Part shown: piece after piece, positions 53,665 to 62,080 of the stretch
How positions within the stretch are numbered: position 1 is the stretch's first letter
How the letters are laid out: each line of letters begins with the position of its first letter
NCBI RefSeq assembly: GCF_900167975.1
Contig: NZ_FUZU01000004.1
Location: forward strand, 620,001-684,000
DNA from: Ohtaekwangia koreensis
GTDB lineage: Bacteria > Bacteroidota > Bacteroidia > Cytophagales > Cyclobacteriaceae
DNA length: 64,000 nt
Direction of reading: 5' to 3'
The notes under the pieces: generated by a model
What the model was told of the DNA's origin: nothing
The model's input: only the letters and a program-made list of their open reading frames with translations
Databases searched by the model: none
Position numbers and translations under genes: made by a program

Positions 53665-53895
53665 ATGAAAAGACTGAACACGCAGGAATGGTCTCTTATT
53701 AAGCGGTATCTTAAGGCAGAAACCAGCCAGCAAGATTTAGCCAAACTGGATATACTCTGGGCTGAAAACCCCTCGCTGAAATCAGAAGTTGATCAGCTCT
53801 CCGATAAACTTCCTTTACCATCATTGGACGAATTTGACGCAACGAGAGCGTTCGAAAAATTACACAATCGCTTTAAGAGAGAAGATTTGATTTAA
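53665..53895 (+). CDS. FecR-like anti-sigma N-terminal fragment
   Basis: A 76-residue protein that matches only the cytoplasmic part of FecR-type anti-sigma factors: IKRYLKAETSQQDLAKLDIL (YLxGE-like helix) and FDATRAFEKLHNRF, the segment that normally comes just before the transmembrane helix. It stops there (REDLI), with no membrane helix and no periplasmic domain. The ThuA gene on the other strand begins one base after its stop, so the missing part is not further downstream. It may be a soluble sigma-binding protein or the remnant of a truncation. It follows the sigma gene by 89 bases. Confidence 0.68.
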   Translation: MKRLNTQEWSLIKRYLKAETSQQDLAKLDILWAENPSLKSEVDQLSDKLPLPSLDEFDATRAFEKLHNRFKREDLI

Positions 53896-53896
53896 C

Positions 53897-54745
53897 TTAT
53901 TTCTTCTTTCTGCCAGCCAGCCACACCAATCCATCTATAATGAATTGATTTTGATTATCGTTTTCAAATGTGAACGATAACGTTTTGTCCGTCCCCTTTT
54001 CGTAATCTATATCGTTGTGGCCCATATTTATATAGATCATTCTATACTTAGTATTAGTCCATGCAACAGGGTAGTAGCCATTGTGCCAGACCTCATGTTG
54101 CTTTGGACCGGTGCCCAAAGGAAAACTCGTGGAGTCAATTGACAACAATATTTTTATAGCAGGATTTTTACGCAAGTCGTTTTTCCAACTATACCATTCG
54201 TTTGGTGATGACTTAAAAGTTACCGGAAGACGTTTCGTTACCGGATGCTTTCTGTCTTCTATACGAAGTATAGCGGAAGTAGGTCGCCATGTATTTCCCT
54301 TATACTCACCCGCACCAAGGAAGTCTGAATGATACCAGTCCCAATTCTGAGGATAGGCAGACGGTGTAAGCGCAAAGCCAGCAAAGTGAAATCCCATCCA
54401 GGCTCCACCTTGTTCCATATACTTGCGAAAAGCATCGCGTTGTGTAGTTGAGTCCGGACGCGTATCTAAAAATAATACAACCTGGTAATGCGAAAGATAC
54501 TCTGCATTCAGTTTGTTCCAGTTATTGGTGGAATCATATCGAAAATTATACTTTGCAGCAGCCTGTGTAAACCATCGGTTCGCTTCGTGTACATAGCTAA
54601 TGTGCGCGGCATCATGCTTTGCCGTATAGAATGCCAGCACATTAAATTGAGTACTCTGTGCATACACAGCAGAACCCGAACAAACGCAAAGTATATAGCA
54701 CGCTATACTATATACCAAACAAAGCAGGCATTTGCTTATATACAT
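53897..54745 (-). CDS. ThuA-domain protein, exported
   Basis: A 282-residue protein with a hydrophobic signal segment (CLVYSIACYILCVCSGSAVYAQ) followed by a ThuA / class-I-glutamine-amidotransferase-like fold: FNVLAFYTAKHDAAHISYVH, YLSHYQVVLFLDTRP, MEQGGAWMGFHFAGFA, and VAWTNTKYRMIYINMGHND at the end. ThuA domains are tied to trehalose or other sugar metabolism, but their reaction is not settled. It follows the aldo/keto reductase by 21 bases on the same strand, which suggests a joint role in modifying a keto- or glyco-compound. Confidence 0.87.
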   Translation of the reverse strand: MYISKCLLCLVYSIACYILCVCSGSAVYAQSTQFNVLAFYTAKHDAAHISYVHEANRWFTQAAAKYNFRYDSTNNWNKLNAEYLSHYQVVLFLDTRPDSTTQRDAFRKYMEQGGAWMGFHFAGFALTPSAYPQNWDWYHSDFLGAGEYKGNTWRPTSAILRIEDRKHPVTKRLPVTFKSSPNEWYSWKNDLRKNPAIKILLSIDSTSFPLGTGPKQHEVWHNGYYPVAWTNTKYRMIYINMGHNDIDYEKGTDKTLSFTFENDNQNQFIIDGLVWLAGRKKK

Positions 54746-54766
54746 GTATAATATTTTTCATCTTCA

Positions 54767-55807
54767 CTATTTATACAAGACTGGCGCAGCATTCAACATC
54801 GCGAATTGACGTTGGTGCCAGTATGGATAGATTACTGGCACTTCGCTGGCAGCATCAAGTTTCTTAACCTGTTCGGTAGTCAGATTCCATCCCACTGCAC
54901 CGAGGTTCTGTTTCAGTTGTTCTTCATTTCGAGCACCTATAATGATGTTGCAAACCGTTGGTCGCTGCAAAAGCCAGTTTAATGATATCTGTGCTATACT
55001 CTTCCCTGTTTCTTGTGACAACTCATCGAGTACGTCAATGATTTTATAAAATACATCGTCTGAAACAGCAAACGCGGGAACCGGACTTCCGCCTTGAGCG
55101 ATCCGTGCATCCGCAGGCATTGGTTGATTGCGTCTATACTTACCACTTAAAAGCCCGGAGGCCAGTGGGCTCCACACGATGGTGCCGACATTCTGATCAA
55201 TACCGAGTGGCATAAGTTCCCATTCGAAATCGCGGTTCACCAGCGAGTAATACGCTTGATGCGCTATATATTTTGTCCAGCCGTACCGTTCGGAAACCGA
55301 GAGAGACTTCATCAAATGCCAACCTGAAAAATTAGAGCATGCTATATAACGAACCTTACCACTTTGCACAAGGGTATGTAAGGCACTAAGTGTTTCTTCT
55401 ACCGGAGTATTGGCATCAAAACCATGCAGATGGTATATATCAATGTAATCTGTTTGAAGTCTCTTCAGACTTTCTTCACAAGCACGTATCAGGTGATAAC
55501 GCGAAGATCCATAGTCATTGACACCCTTCCCGGTTGGAAAAGTAGCTTTTGTGGAAATCAATATTTTATCACGCTGTCCCAGTATAGCTTTTCCGAAGAT
55601 CTCTTCCGAGAGACCGGCAGAGTATACATTCGCAGTATCAAACATATTTACACCAGCATCGAGGCAAAGATTTATCAAGTGCCTGGCTTCTTCTACTTGC
55701 GTAGCGCCCCAGGCTTTAAAAAAATCGCCGTGTCCTCCGAAGGTAGCAGTTCCAAAGCTTAATACAGGTACTCGTAAACCTGATGCTCCCAGTTGTCTAT
55801 ATTCCAT
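54767..55807 (-). CDS. Aldo/keto reductase
   Basis: A 346-residue NADPH-dependent oxidoreductase of the aldo/keto reductase superfamily, closest to the YhdN/Tas-like group. The catalytic tetrad is visible: Asp57 and Tyr62 in MFDTANVYSAGLSEE, Lys87 in LISTKATF, His128 in IYHLHGFD. IACSNFSGWHL and the C-terminal IIGARNEEQLKQNLGA (cofactor binding) are standard. It heads a two-gene operon with the ThuA gene. The substrate is unknown. Confidence 0.93.
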   Translation of the reverse strand: MEYRQLGASGLRVPVLSFGTATFGGHGDFFKAWGATQVEEARHLINLCLDAGVNMFDTANVYSAGLSEEIFGKAILGQRDKILISTKATFPTGKGVNDYGSSRYHLIRACEESLKRLQTDYIDIYHLHGFDANTPVEETLSALHTLVQSGKVRYIACSNFSGWHLMKSLSVSERYGWTKYIAHQAYYSLVNRDFEWELMPLGIDQNVGTIVWSPLASGLLSGKYRRNQPMPADARIAQGGSPVPAFAVSDDVFYKIIDVLDELSQETGKSIAQISLNWLLQRPTVCNIIIGARNEEQLKQNLGAVGWNLTTEQVKKLDAASEVPVIYPYWHQRQFAMLNAAPVLYK

Positions 55808-55969
55808 GGTTGTTTATAACTTTTAAGATTATACTAACGCATACTTGTGATTAATCAGATATGCCTATATAAAACTAAAAATTAAAAAGAGAAACTACCA
55901 TTTCATTATTTAAGTGGAAACCTTTGTATACATCCGGAAGAGTGACACCATATTGTAATACAATTTGAA

Positions 55970-58333
55970 TTACTCATCTTTAAGGCATTTCACCGGATTG
56001 ACGCGGGCTGCTTTAATGGCCTGTACCCCTACCGTTATCCAGGCTGTGAGCAAGGCCATAATGCCAGCTCCTACAAAGTACCATGCGGTAAGATCGATCT
56101 TGTACGCAAAATCACTCAACCAGAATTTTAAAAGTATATAACTCACCGGGCAGGCTATACAAATTGCCAGAATAACCATTTTAGTGAAGTCGCCAGAGAG
56201 TAAGTATACTATACCGAATTCACTTGATCCCAATACTTTTCTGATGCCTATTTCTTTTAGCCTTCTTTCTGCGGTAAAGGCAGCGAGACCAAATAATCCC
56301 AAACATGATATAAGAATGGCGAGGCCTGCAAAGTACCGCGAAAGCAATGCTACACGTTGTTCCGCTACATATTGCGCCTGATACTCGTTATCCAGAAATT
56401 TATACTCGAATATAAAGCCGGGGTTCACTTTCTGATAGTAATCTTTAATTCGTCCGATTGTTTCTGCTTCAGCACCTGCAGCAAGTTTGCTCATAACAAG
56501 ATAGGTATCACCGGGTTCCAACCTGAAAAACACCGGCTTCACTTTTTCGTGCAGTGATTCAAAATGAAAATCCTTTGCAACACCGATGATCTGCATCTCT
56601 TCACCCCATAGCTTTACAGTCTTTCCTATCGGATCTTTCAATCCCATAAATTCGATCGCTGCTTCATTAAAAATGATCTTCGAACTATCCGCGCCAAACT
56701 CTTTAGAAAACGTACGCCCTTCCTTCATTTCTATCCCCAGCGTTTCCATCATGTCGTAATTAACGGTGAAGTTTTCAAATTCTGTAGCATCGTCCTCCGC
56801 TTTACCTTCCCATACAACACCATAGGTACCGCTGTTATGCCCTGTCATCGTATGACTTATACTCGATGAGCTCATTACTCCCGGTATCGCACGTATACCT
56901 GCGATAAAACTCTCGAGTGGTTCTTCTTGCCACATCTTTCCTTCACGCGGAAAATATAGGACGTTATCTTTGTTATACCCGAGGTTTTGAGATTGCACAT
57001 ACTCGATTTGTTTATATACCACGAGTACCGAAACGATAAAGATAACCGACAGTGCAAATTGAAAAACTACTAATCCTTTCCGTGCCCACAACTCCCCTAT
57101 TGCAGTATTAATTTTTCCTTTCAGAACTGTAGCGGGATTAAATCCTGACAAATATAGAGCGGGGTAACTGCCGGCAGCAATACCGGTAAAAATGGAGACA
57201 CCAATACAGGAAAGGATCAACGCTGGATTAAAATTCAAAGCGAGATATTTACCTGTAATAATATTAAAATGTGGAAGCGCTATATCTACGATAAGAATGG
57301 CTAACAACAGTGACAGGAAGCTTAACAACAGCGACTCTCCCAGGTATTGATAGATCAATGTCTTACGAGCCGCCCCTACTGCTTTTTTTATACCTACTTC
57401 CTTAATTCTACGCGAAGCTTTGGCAGTAGACAAGTTCATAAAATTGATGCACGCAATTACCAATATAAATATAGCGATGATAGAGAATAGCTTGACGTAT
57501 GTGATTCTACCACCTGTCAGTACACCATTCTCATATTTACCATAGAGATAGTTTTTAGAATATTGCTTCGTAAATAGTGTACGGTGTGTTACGTTATTAT
57601 CCGTTTTTACTTTTACCAGGTCTTTTATCTTTTGATCAAAAGCCTTTACATCCGTACCTTCTTTTAGCAATATATAGGTAAGTACTGACGTGCTGTTCCA
57701 GGTTTCAAGAAAACTTCTTCCTTCTTTAAATTTTTCAAACGAAAGAACAAAATCGAATTGGTCGGATGCATTGAGCGGCATTTTCTTAAATATACCGGTA
57801 ACAAATAATTTTGACTCATTATCAAGTTCAATCGGTTTGCCGATAAGGTTTTCGGTGGTATTAAATAACCGGATTGCCAATGCATCTGATATCACAATGG
57901 AATTCTTATCCGTCAATACATTATCACGGTTCCCATCGATCAGTCTATATGAGAAAATTTTGAAATAGTTTTTCCCTGCAGACCGTCCCAAGGTTTTGAG
58001 ATTAGTATCGTCAACCGAAAGCGTTATTCTATCGGGTCGGGTAACCGAAGCTGAGTACTCTACTTCCGGCATTTCGCTGGTCAAGGTTTCTGCCAGTGGC
58101 CCAGACGTAGTGGGAGATGTCCATATCCCATTCGACTTTACACGGTGCTCCTGCACCTGGTATAACTGACTATCCTTCTCTAGAAATTTATCAACGCTCA
58201 GTTCATCCTTTACCCACAGGTATATTAACAGCGTACAAGCCAAACCTGTGGATAATCCAATCAGGTTTATGAAGAAAGTGCTTTTAAACTTTTTAAAGTT
58301 TCTATAGATGAGGAGCAAGTTGTGTCGCAGCAT
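55970..58333 (-). CDS. FtsX/MacB-type ABC transporter permease
   Basis: A 787-residue membrane protein with the duplicated FtsX / MacB_PCD layout common in Bacteroidota: an N-terminal helix (FFINLIGLSTGLACTLLIYL), a periplasmic core domain (about 45-270), three helices (IIAIFILVIACINFMNLSTA onward), a fourth near GLVVFQFALSVIFIVSVLVV, a second periplasmic domain (about 440-660), and a final three-helix set ending in VQAIKAARVNPVKCLKDE. The RRIKEVGIKKAVGA and RRLKEIGIRKVLGS elbows are present in each half. No ATPase gene is adjacent, so its partner is elsewhere. Export of lipoproteins or peptides is possible. Confidence 0.92.
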   Translation of the reverse strand: MLRHNLLLIYRNFKKFKSTFFINLIGLSTGLACTLLIYLWVKDELSVDKFLEKDSQLYQVQEHRVKSNGIWTSPTTSGPLAETLTSEMPEVEYSASVTRPDRITLSVDDTNLKTLGRSAGKNYFKIFSYRLIDGNRDNVLTDKNSIVISDALAIRLFNTTENLIGKPIELDNESKLFVTGIFKKMPLNASDQFDFVLSFEKFKEGRSFLETWNSTSVLTYILLKEGTDVKAFDQKIKDLVKVKTDNNVTHRTLFTKQYSKNYLYGKYENGVLTGGRITYVKLFSIIAIFILVIACINFMNLSTAKASRRIKEVGIKKAVGAARKTLIYQYLGESLLLSFLSLLLAILIVDIALPHFNIITGKYLALNFNPALILSCIGVSIFTGIAAGSYPALYLSGFNPATVLKGKINTAIGELWARKGLVVFQFALSVIFIVSVLVVYKQIEYVQSQNLGYNKDNVLYFPREGKMWQEEPLESFIAGIRAIPGVMSSSSISHTMTGHNSGTYGVVWEGKAEDDATEFENFTVNYDMMETLGIEMKEGRTFSKEFGADSSKIIFNEAAIEFMGLKDPIGKTVKLWGEEMQIIGVAKDFHFESLHEKVKPVFFRLEPGDTYLVMSKLAAGAEAETIGRIKDYYQKVNPGFIFEYKFLDNEYQAQYVAEQRVALLSRYFAGLAILISCLGLFGLAAFTAERRLKEIGIRKVLGSSEFGIVYLLSGDFTKMVILAICIACPVSYILLKFWLSDFAYKIDLTAWYFVGAGIMALLTAWITVGVQAIKAARVNPVKCLKDE

Positions 58334-58570
58334 ACCTGTATAAGTATAATTGTTTTAATTCAGTTTACCAGGAATTTTACGTTCCCAATAAACCTATACG
58401 AAACAAATGCCATGATCCAAAAGCTGCATTTCCGAATCAATTTGCTCTTTACCCTACGTGTTCAAAAGGCAAGTGCCCATTCATAGAAAATAAACTGTTC
58501 GAAAGCGATCATTTGTGTCGCTATAGTTAAACAATTATGCTACCGTACTTGCTGGAATCACAAATTGAAA

Positions 58571-60310
58571 TTATTCATTGTATCCGGGCAAACTTGTATC
58601 CTTTAAACGCTCCAGCTGCTCAGTTAAGTTAGCTTCACGTTCCTGTAATTTTTTTAGTGCGTTGGCCAAAGCAGAATTGCTTAGTTGATTCTCCTTATTA
58701 AGTTTTTCTTCCTGCTGTAGTTTCAGGTAAAGAGCCTTTTGTTCTTCTTCCAATTGTTTGATCCGTTCTCCTGATTCTATTTCCCTGCGCTGGATTTCTT
58801 CTTGTGTCGATGAAAGCTCTTCCATATTCTGACGCATTTCTTCTTCAGCAGCACGCATGATTTCAGCTTGCCGTTGAGAGTCCGTTAAAAGATGGTGCAT
58901 TCTGTCGGTAGTTCTTACACTCTGCAAGGCTGCAGCAACAAACTCTCCTGCTTTTTCAAGAAATGATACCTCATGCGCTTCAAATTTATTCAATCCAATA
59001 AGCTCAATGATCGCTTCAATTTTACCGTTGTATTTCAGCGGCACTATCAGAACACAACCCGGAATGGTTTCACCCATCCCCGAACTAATATAGGCATATC
59101 CTTTCGGCACTTTCGTAAGCATTGTTGTTTCGCCTTCCAGAAAAGCTTGTCCGATCAAGCCAACGCCAATATCAATTTTACGCTCTATATATTTCTTACG
59201 GTCGTACGCATAACACGCCATCAGTTCAAGATATTCAGTTCCATTTGCATCATTCAACACAAATAATCCGCCCTGCTGCGCTCCCATATACTTGGTCAGG
59301 TATATAATAATCTCCCCGGAGAGATCCGATAAGTTTTGCTGATGGTTTCTTACGATCTCGGTAAATTTCGTTAAGCCTTCATTGCTCCATAACCGCTTCT
59401 CTTCATCCTTCTTTAGCTGCTTGAGTTGATCACGCATTTTTGTAAGTCTTCCCGCAAGGTTTGTTTCATTGAGACTTTGATTTGTTTCGTTTAGCTCTGC
59501 CCACGTAGCATCATACTTACCCTGCGATATACTTTCAATGAATTGACTTGCGTTTTGAAAATTGCGAATAGAGTGTTCGATTACTTCTTCCGGTCTATGA
59601 AATTCGACAGCAGCCCCAGGATTAAATACATATTGACGATTATTCTTTTCGAGATCAGACAACAGCGTAAGTCGTTCCTTGCCATCATTCCTTAATTTCA
59701 CTACGATAAACACTAATGTCGGCAGGCCAATCAACAGAATAAAAATCTGTAGATATAGGTTATTGTCCATAGCTGCTTTATAGCTCGCCTCAGCTTCCTG
59801 GTTCATTGCATTTTCATATGTAAGGATTTTACTTCCTACATCTTTCCAGTGCGACCATAGCTGTAATCCTCGGTCCTCCTCAAGCATTTGCTGAAAAGCA
59901 TTCATACTATCCAACTTTACCATCTCGACCATCTTAAAACAGTATGTACCATAGTCACTAAAATCTTTATGGAGCTCCTGCAATTCAGACACATCATAGG
60001 ATTGTTCTTGGAGATCTGTCTTCAACATTTGAAATAAAGAATCAGTATTCGAAGTCGCTCCTTCCAGCGGCCCCAACATGGCGGGGTTCTTTGTTACTCC
60101 ATACGCTCTAAGTCCCAGGTCCATACTATGCAAAAGATAGCTGACAAGATTATCCGTTTGTTTAATTATACCTTCGGATTGTTTACGAATCGCATTGTTC
60201 CTGGCGATTGTATCCCTGTTCTTGTAAATAGAGAGTGCATTTACGATTAGCAAAACTGCTACAAGCGTAACGGCCACTACGATGGTGTTCTTCCTGATAA
60301 ACTCTTTCAT
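58571..60310 (-). CDS. CHASE3-like / GAF receptor with coiled coil, no kinase domain
   Basis: A 579-residue membrane receptor: transmembrane helix 1 (about 12-30; VVAVTLVAVLLIVNALSIY), a helical CHASE3-like sensor (about 31-185), helix 2 (about 188-208; FILLIGLPTLVFIVVKL), a linker, a GAF domain (about 310-470; GGLFVLND, LIVPLKYNGKIEAIIELIGL), then a long C-terminal coiled coil containing EEEMRQNMEELSSTQEEIQR. That motif resembles methyl-accepting chemotaxis helices and is common in Bacteroidota GAF proteins. No histidine-kinase or cyclase domain follows, so it must signal through a partner. A similar GAF/coiled-coil sensor begins at 62081. Confidence 0.83.
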   Translation of the reverse strand: MKEFIRKNTIVVAVTLVAVLLIVNALSIYKNRDTIARNNAIRKQSEGIIKQTDNLVSYLLHSMDLGLRAYGVTKNPAMLGPLEGATSNTDSLFQMLKTDLQEQSYDVSELQELHKDFSDYGTYCFKMVEMVKLDSMNAFQQMLEEDRGLQLWSHWKDVGSKILTYENAMNQEAEASYKAAMDNNLYLQIFILLIGLPTLVFIVVKLRNDGKERLTLLSDLEKNNRQYVFNPGAAVEFHRPEEVIEHSIRNFQNASQFIESISQGKYDATWAELNETNQSLNETNLAGRLTKMRDQLKQLKKDEEKRLWSNEGLTKFTEIVRNHQQNLSDLSGEIIIYLTKYMGAQQGGLFVLNDANGTEYLELMACYAYDRKKYIERKIDIGVGLIGQAFLEGETTMLTKVPKGYAYISSGMGETIPGCVLIVPLKYNGKIEAIIELIGLNKFEAHEVSFLEKAGEFVAAALQSVRTTDRMHHLLTDSQRQAEIMRAAEEEMRQNMEELSSTQEEIQRREIESGERIKQLEEEQKALYLKLQQEEKLNKENQLSNSALANALKKLQEREANLTEQLERLKDTSLPGYNE

Positions 60311-60549
60311 TCAATGATTGGATTAAGCCTTTGACACTATATACATACCCACAAAGATGGTAGGAAGAATAAAGTCGTGAACACCGGGTTATCCATGAGG
60401 TTGTGATAGATTAAATACAGATTAACAACTCCGTATTTTCACCTAGCTACCAAAAATTGTTGCTACAGAGCACTTAACAGGTCAATGAAAACAACGGGGT
60501 AGCGGGATAAGAGACAAAAAAAAGTGAGAATTAAACGGTAACGGCTAAA

Positions 60550-60600
60550 ATCTCTTCATAAAGACAACTGTTAATATTAGTGAAGCCTTTATGAAGAGAT
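60550..60600. terminator. Inverted repeat after the methyltransferase gene
   Basis: ATCTCTTCATAAAG (60550-60563) and CTTTATGAAGAGAT (60587-60600) pair perfectly over 14 bases with a 23-base loop. On the minus strand a short TTTT follows, so it may end the methyltransferase transcript. It could also be a regulatory site of the downstream GAF gene. Nothing else is seen in the 317-base gap 60311-60627. Confidence 0.5.
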
Positions 60601-60627
60601 ATAGTATATATAGCGGGTATGAACAGA

Positions 60628-61446
60628 CTAAGCAGCCATGGCTGATTTTTGTAAAACAAATCGGTAGTACAAACGTGATCTGTCTTTTAACGTGCAATGG
60701 AATTTAGATCCTACAACGCCTGCAAATTCATTAAAAAGTTTTTGCCAACGTGGTGGAACGAGCGACTCGATATGCTTTTTCTTATTCTCATCTTCTGCTT
60801 CAATGGAACGAACAACATTGTCGCTGATATCTTCTTCACCGAGACAATCCAGCCCCGAGGCAAGCAGCTGTTCCTTGAATACAGCCATGTTTTCTTTCGA
60901 TCTGAAATCAACCAATAGCAAATATCCTCCAGGCTTAAGAACACGCCTTACTTCATCTAAAAACTTCTCAACCGATCCATAAGCGTGACTTGATTCAACG
61001 TTGAGCACTACATCTACAGAATTATCAGCCAACGGTATACTTTCTGCACTTCCCTGAATAAATTTAAGATTAGACGAGTTGTGAAGTTTGCTTGCCAGAT
61101 CAACCGCACTTTGTGCCAGATCCATACCAATATAAAGTGAGGGGCTAAAGAAAGAGGTTACATGCTTGGCTCCGCCTCCTCTGCCACTTCCCACTTCAAG
61201 TATATGTTTTCCCCTTATTTCGGCCATGGAGGCGAGATAGTGGTACATACACAAAGGATAAAACTGTGTCCCTTGATGTTGTGTGATGCAAAGTTTGCTT
61301 TCTTCTTTTGTTGCAATATATCCGTAGTTCATGAATTGCCAGTTGCTGGCAGGGATATACTTCGCTAAGATCTCGTACGTGATTTTTGCGTTCAGTCTTT
61401 TAAACCAGGCAAAACGCTTTAGGACATAGATGATAAAATTAATCAT
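60628..61446 (-). CDS. SAM-dependent methyltransferase resembling glycolipid O-methyltransferases
   Basis: A 272-residue class I methyltransferase. Motif I is ILEVGSGRGGGAKHV; the acidic end of strand 2 is YIGMDLA; GSAESIPLADNSVDVVLNVE and EVRRVLKPGGYLLLVDF complete the fold. The N-terminal ASNWQFMNYGYIATKEE resembles the mycobacterial phthiotriolone dimycocerosate O-methyltransferase (Rv2952) and related polyketide or lipid methylases; this is from memory. No polyketide or lipid-synthesis gene is nearby, so the acceptor is unknown. It lies alone between two sensor genes. Confidence 0.83.
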   Translation of the reverse strand: MINFIIYVLKRFAWFKRLNAKITYEILAKYIPASNWQFMNYGYIATKEESKLCITQHQGTQFYPLCMYHYLASMAEIRGKHILEVGSGRGGGAKHVTSFFSPSLYIGMDLAQSAVDLASKLHNSSNLKFIQGSAESIPLADNSVDVVLNVESSHAYGSVEKFLDEVRRVLKPGGYLLLVDFRSKENMAVFKEQLLASGLDCLGEEDISDNVVRSIEAEDENKKKHIESLVPPRWQKLFNEFAGVVGSKFHCTLKDRSRLYYRFVLQKSAMAA

Positions 61447-62080
61447 TTAGAATAGGTGTTAGGGTATGTTAACGTTGTAAATCTAAGTTTTTTCAAAAAA
61501 AATATTTCTCGTTTTTTGGTCATCCTCTTACATTTAAGAGATAAATTATTGAAGGGGAAGATTTACCGAAATGATGCACTGTTGGATGTAGCGAAGTTCT
61601 CGTGTCTTTTTGTGACGTTGTCCAATCACCATCAGAAAGTTCATCATAAATCGCAATCCAGTTGCGATGATAGGTTCATATCACAGGTCTCCAATACGAT
61701 ATACTTATGAAGTAGCATCGTGATTGAACGTTGGCAAATGATATAGCATGTTGCGGATATAGCTTTTGTGGAATTCGAAATGCTAGTAGCTACATTGTTT
61801 AGTGTTTAAACATTTACCAATCTCTTGCACATAAAGTAAATCCGCATCTATAGCGCTTCCGTTTACACATTTATTAAATCGCTATAGGAAGAAAATATCT
61901 CTTTACTATTCAACAACAGATCACTAGATTTAATAACCGTTGTTCCGCCAGTGCATATACACTGGTTGGATCAGGATATAGTTTAATAAGTTATTTATTC
62001 TCCGGCCACCAGGAAGATCCCTTCCAAGCACGAAGCATAAGGTGGTGGAGTTGTAAGCGTTTGGTAATAACATTGTTCAA
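61447..62080. other. Intergenic region (634 bp) with small inverted repeats
   Basis: No convincing gene is present; a frame at 61456-61710 starts with GTG, has no recognisable sequence and covers AT-rich DNA. Two perfect inverted repeats stand out: CTATAGCG / CGCTATAG (61848-61855 with 61880-61887) and CCAGTG-catata-CACTGG (61948-61965). They lie upstream of the sensor gene at 62081 and might be regulatory. Confidence 0.4.

Noticed and set aside
61456-61710. Plus-strand frame of 84 codons upstream of the NIT/GAF sensor
   Set aside because: GTG start, no ribosome site, AT-rich with no domain or conserved pattern; judged non-coding.
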